DNA of 64,000 nt from Novosphingobium guangzhouense (lineage in GTDB: Bacteria; Pseudomonadota; Alphaproteobacteria; Sphingomonadales; Sphingomonadaceae). The position numbers were made by a program, and so were the translations under genes. Shown one piece after another: positions 61,332 to 64,000 of the stretch. Location: the NCBI RefSeq assembly GCF_002896965.1, contig NZ_LYMM01000002.1, positions 310,001 to 374,000 of the forward strand, written 5' to 3'. Numbering within the stretch: the first letter of the stretch is position 1; each line of letters begins with the position of its first letter. Below the pieces are notes generated by a model. It saw nothing but the letters and a program-made list of their open reading frames with translations, was not told where the DNA came from and did not search any database.

Positions 61332-61364
61332 AATTCCTCCCTGAGACACGCTCGGGGAGGAATT
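61332..61364. terminator. Bidirectional hairpin
   Basis: AATTCCTCCCTGAG pairs with CTCGGGGAGGAATT around a five-base loop (14 positions, one T-G). It separates the small helical gene from the convergent chorismate mutase gene. Confidence 0.75.
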
Positions 61365-61366
61365 CC

Positions 61367-61681
61367 TCAACCTTCGTTCTTGGCGCGTTCGTGGTGGCGG
61401 ATCACTTCGTCGATCACGAAACGGATGAACTTTTCGCCGAAATCGGGATCGAGATGCGCGTCTTCCGCCAGCTTGCGCAGGCGGGCGATCTGGCGTTCCT
61501 CACGGCCGGGGTCGGAGGCGGGGAGATCGGTCTTCGCCTTGTATTCACCCACGGCCTTGGTGATCCGAAAGCGTTCGGCCAGCATGTGGATCAGCGCGGC
61601 ATCGATATTGTCGATGCTGGAGCGGAAACCCGCGAGCACGGGGTCGACAGTGCCGACGGTCGAAGAAGTCTGCTGAGTCAT
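61367..61681 (-). CDS. Chorismate mutase (AroQ type)
   Basis: The 104-residue all-helical protein has the AroQ pattern: FRSSIDNIDAALIHMLAERFRITKAVGEYKAKTDLPASDPGREERQIARLRKLAEDAHLDPDFGEKFIRFVIDEVIRHHERA. Arg in FRSSIDNID, Lys in YKAKTDLP and Arg in REERQ match active-site positions. It turns chorismate to prephenate, leading to Phe and Tyr. The ATG at 61681 begins MTQQTSS; the long frame continuing to 62878 is antisense to the prenyl synthase gene. Confidence 0.92.
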   Translation of the reverse strand: MTQQTSSTVGTVDPVLAGFRSSIDNIDAALIHMLAERFRITKAVGEYKAKTDLPASDPGREERQIARLRKLAEDAHLDPDFGEKFIRFVIDEVIRHHERAKNEG

Positions 61682-61789
61682 CGCAGCGCCCGCTAGCACG
61701 CCTTTCCCTCTTCTGCCAATCGGGTTGAGGGCACGGCTGATACCGTTTGCACTTGCGTTGCGGGCGGCTTCGCCCCAAAGCGCGCAGCG

Positions 61790-62806
61790 ATGAGCGCAGA
61801 TATCGTCCCCCTGCAGACGCGCAGGCAGCAACCCTCCCTTGCTCCCATGCTGGCGCTTACCGCGCCCGGCATGAACAGCGTCAATGCCGTCATTCTCGAC
61901 CGCATGCAGAGCGAGATTCCGCTGATCCCCTCGCTTGCCGGGCACCTGATATCGGGTGGTGGCAAGCGCATGCGGCCGATGCTGATGGTCGCGGCGGCGG
62001 AATTGTGCGGCTATCAGGGCACGCGCCACCACAAGCTGGCCGCCGCCGTCGAATTCCTGCACACCGCGACGCTGCTTCATGACGACGTGGTGGATGGTTC
62101 CGACATGCGCCGTGGCAAGGCCGCGGCCAACATCGTGTTCGGCAACCCGGCGACCGTGCTGGTGGGCGACTTCCTGTTCACCCGCGCCTTCGAACTGATG
62201 GTCGAGGACGGCAGCCTCAAGGTTCTCAAGGTCTTCTCCAAGGCCAGCTCCATCATTGCCGAAGGGGAGGTCGATCAGCTGACCGCCCAGCGCCGGATCG
62301 AGACGAGCGAGGATCATTACCTCCAGATCATCGGCTCCAAGACTGCCGCGCTGTTCGCCGCCGCCACGCGCATTTCCGCCATTGTTGCGGAAAAGAGCGA
62401 GGCTGAGGAACTGGCGCTCGACGCCTATGGCCGCAATCTGGGCATCGCGTTCCAGCTGGTCGACGATGCGATCGACTACGATTCGGAAGTGACCGAATCG
62501 GGCAAGGACAAGGGCGACGATTTCCGCGAGGGCAAGATGACCCTTCCGGTGATCCTGGCTTATGCGCGCGGCAATGCGGAAGAACGCAAGTTCTGGGAAG
62601 AAGCCATCGCCGGCTTCCGCACCGAGGACGAAGACCTTGCCCATGCCGTCGAACTGATCAACCGCCACGGCTGCGTCGAGGCGACCCGTGAACGCGCCCG
62701 GCTCTACGCCCAGCGCGCGATTGATGCGATCGCAGGCTTTCCGGCGGGCGAGGCGCGCAACGCCATGGCCGAAGCGGTGGAATTCGCCGTCGCGCGGCGG
62801 TACTGA
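61790..62806 (+). CDS. ispB: Long-chain trans-polyprenyl diphosphate synthase (octaprenyl type)
   Basis: The 338-residue all-helical synthase has the first Asp-rich motif LLHDDVVDGSDMRRGK (about residue 100) with an adjoining FLHTATLLHDD, and the second motif QLVDDAIDYDSE. GGGKRMRPM precedes. It makes the side chain of ubiquinone; the chain length (octa or deca) cannot be read from sequence. It is divergent from chorismate mutase, which feeds the related ring path. Confidence 0.93.
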   Translation: MSADIVPLQTRRQQPSLAPMLALTAPGMNSVNAVILDRMQSEIPLIPSLAGHLISGGGKRMRPMLMVAAAELCGYQGTRHHKLAAAVEFLHTATLLHDDVVDGSDMRRGKAAANIVFGNPATVLVGDFLFTRAFELMVEDGSLKVLKVFSKASSIIAEGEVDQLTAQRRIETSEDHYLQIIGSKTAALFAAATRISAIVAEKSEAEELALDAYGRNLGIAFQLVDDAIDYDSEVTESGKDKGDDFREGKMTLPVILAYARGNAEERKFWEEAIAGFRTEDEDLAHAVELINRHGCVEATRERARLYAQRAIDAIAGFPAGEARNAMAEAVEFAVARRY

Positions 62807-62899
62807 TCCCGGCATCGTCGAAAGCCGCAGGATGACTGTTTCGCCACAATCCACACCGATTGCGACAGTCTGAAACAAAGCCGTAATTGCAGCGCGAGC

Positions 62900-63676
62900 A
62901 TGGCTCGCTTATTGAGGCGCGCCATGCCCTCCTATGCCGACAGGGGCGGATACCAGTCCGGTTCGCCTCGCCAACGCCTGATTTCCTCGCTGCTGTCTGC
63001 GGCGATCATCATCGTTGCCCTGTTGATAGCGCTGTACCAGACTACGGTTGCGCCTTTGAAAGAGAAGGCGAAGAACCCCGTCACCTTCAACATCGAGGGC
63101 GAGGATGCCGATACCGGCGCCAAGGCTTCCGAACCGGCCAAGAAGGCCGAAAAGGTCGAGAAGGAACAGCAGCCAAAGGTCGAGGTCGAAACCCCGGTCC
63201 AGCAGCCGGTCGAACGACCGACGCAGGCGCCGGAAAAGCCCGCCTTCAGTTTTCTCAAGATGTCGAAGTCCGACATGGCCGCAGCCGATATCGGCGGCAT
63301 GAAGAGTTCGGGCAGCGGCAGTCCTTCCGGCGGCGGCAACAACGGCTCCACCTATGGTCCGGGCGAAGGGCCGGGCGGCGCGGTGCTGTACAACGCAGAC
63401 TGGTATCGCCGGCCCACCGACGCGCAGCTTGGCGGCTACATGCCTGCCAATGCGCCGCCGCAGGGCTGGGGCATGGTGGCCTGCCAGACCATGGAGCACT
63501 ACCGGGTCGACAACTGCCAGATCCTTGGCGAATCGCCGCGTGGTTCGGGTTATGGGCGCGCGGTGCTCAATGCCGCGTGGCAGTTCCAGGTGCTGCCGCC
63601 CCGGATCAACGGCAAGCCCCAGATCGGCGAGTGGGTCCGTATCCGCATCGATTACGGCGTTCGCGCAGCCGGTTGA
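62900..63676 (+). CDS. Membrane-anchored protein with low-complexity linker
   Basis: The 258-residue protein has one N-terminal membrane segment (about residues 30-50: LLSAAIIIVALLIALYQTT). A Lys/Glu/Pro-rich linker (about 60-115) and a Gly/Ser-rich stretch (about 125-155) follow, then a folded C-terminal part (YRRPTDAQLGGYMPANAPPQGWGMVACQTM ... WVRIRIDYGV). The layout resembles TonB-like energy transducers, but the end lacks a clear TonB signature. The ATG at 62924 is also possible. Confidence 0.7.
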   Translation: MARLLRRAMPSYADRGGYQSGSPRQRLISSLLSAAIIIVALLIALYQTTVAPLKEKAKNPVTFNIEGEDADTGAKASEPAKKAEKVEKEQQPKVEVETPVQQPVERPTQAPEKPAFSFLKMSKSDMAAADIGGMKSSGSGSPSGGGNNGSTYGPGEGPGGAVLYNADWYRRPTDAQLGGYMPANAPPQGWGMVACQTMEHYRVDNCQILGESPRGSGYGRAVLNAAWQFQVLPPRINGKPQIGEWVRIRIDYGVRAAG

Positions 63677-64000
63677 ACCGGCGCGGCATCGGTTTGCCAG
63701 CGCGGAGAGCCGGGCAGGCCAAGATATTCCAGAAGCACGTCCAGCGGCATGGGTCGGGCGATGAAGTAGCCCTGCGCAAGCGAGAACCCGGCCAGCCTTG
63801 CGCTTACCAGCTGATTTTCCGTCTCGATGCCCTCGATCACGCAGTCCAGCGAGAGCGAGCGGGCAAGGTGGCGAATGGCGGTGATCAGCCGGCGGCCGGC
63901 GGCTTCGTCCAGCCGCGTCGCGAAGCTGCGGTCGATCTTGACCATGTCCAGCGGCAGCTGGTGCAGTGAAGAGAGGCTGGAATACCCGGTGCCGAAATCG
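63652..64000 (-). CDS. EAL-domain phosphodiesterase, C-terminal part
   Basis: The frame is open to the window end. Read on the minus strand it contains DFGTGYSSLSSL and PLDMVKIDRSF near the start, then IEGIETENQLV and GYFIARPMPLDVLLEYL, the closing half of an EAL domain that breaks c-di-GMP. The DFGTGYSSL loop shows the active-site Asp region. The N-terminal half, including the EAL triad, lies outside. Its stop overlaps the previous gene end by 25 nt. Confidence 0.9.
   Translation of the reverse strand, partial: DFGTGYSSLSSLHQLPLDMVKIDRSFATRLDEAAGRRLITAIRHLARSLSLDCVIEGIETENQLVSARLAGFSLAQGYFIARPMPLDVLLEYLGLPGSPRWQTDAAPVQPAARTP

Noticed and set aside
61367-62878. A 503-residue minus-strand frame ending in chorismate mutase
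   Set aside because: Only the final 104 residues are the mutase; the remainder is antisense to the prenyl synthase gene.

Overview
The window is about 64 kb of GC-rich DNA from an alphaproteobacterium, most likely a sphingomonad of the Novosphingobium/Sphingobium type. The evidence is a circularly permuted two-piece tmRNA gene (about 45.3-45.6 kb), a large TonB-dependent receptor beside catabolic genes, an FeuP/FeuQ-type two-component system, and dense packing of short-chain dehydrogenases (SDRs), CaiB-type CoA transferases and Rieske oxygenases. No rRNA, tRNA, CRISPR array, insertion sequence or prophage was seen.

Layout. 0-3.2 kb: end of an efflux operon (FUSC inner-membrane protein, DUF1656, HlyD adaptor, NodT outer-membrane factor). 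3.2-6.4 kb: housekeeping genes (DUF1674, RsmB rRNA methyltransferase, HtpX protease, TetR regulator). 6.4-34 kb: a catabolic island. It holds two amidohydrolases, a nitronate-monooxygenase-like flavoprotein, an enoyl-CoA hydratase, a TonB-dependent receptor, three CaiB/BaiF CoA transferases, four SDRs, a Rieske oxygenase, a luciferase-like oxidoreductase, a thiolase-fold protein without the nucleophilic cysteine paired with a DUF35 Zn-ribbon/OB protein, a [2Fe-2S] ferredoxin, a cytochrome P450, an alpha/beta hydrolase and a flavin reductase. Interleaved are a PAS-GGDEF protein, a VOC protein, an MFS transporter, a LacI-type protein without a DNA-binding head, and a membrane acyltransferase. 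The core is an eight-gene minus-strand run (28.5 to 20.0 kb) with several 4-8 nt overlaps, divergent from ferredoxin-P450-SDR.

34-41.6 kb: LysR regulator and a valine catabolic locus (mmsA, acyl-CoA dehydrogenase, 3-hydroxyisobutyryl-CoA hydrolase, enoyl-CoA hydratase, mmsB) with two small lipoprotein genes inserted, one an I78 protease-inhibitor homologue. 41.6-45.2 kb: LemA/TPM-domain operon with NUDIX and a small Cys/His protein, then mscL. 45.3-45.6 kb: ssrA. 46.2-48.3 kb: malate synthase G. 48.4-54.6 kb: PilZ, HxlR and TetR regulators, two SDRs, and a second Rieske oxygenase flanked by SnoaL/NTF2-like proteins. 54.6-64 kb: glycosyltransferase, XRE regulator, ABC-F ATPase, a PepSY-FeuP-FeuQ signalling set, chorismate mutase, long-chain polyprenyl diphosphate synthase, a membrane-anchored low-complexity protein, and a truncated EAL domain.

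Working model (inference): the 6-34 kb region and the 50-54.6 kb Rieske operon import a hydrophobic or aromatic/terpenoid-like compound through the TonB receptor, oxidise it (Rieske, P450, luciferase-like enzymes), activate the acids as CoA thioesters by CoA transfer, and cleave them by beta-oxidation-like and retro-aldol chemistry. The substrate cannot be read from sequence alone. Several palindromes and hairpins, listed separately, are candidate operators and terminators.
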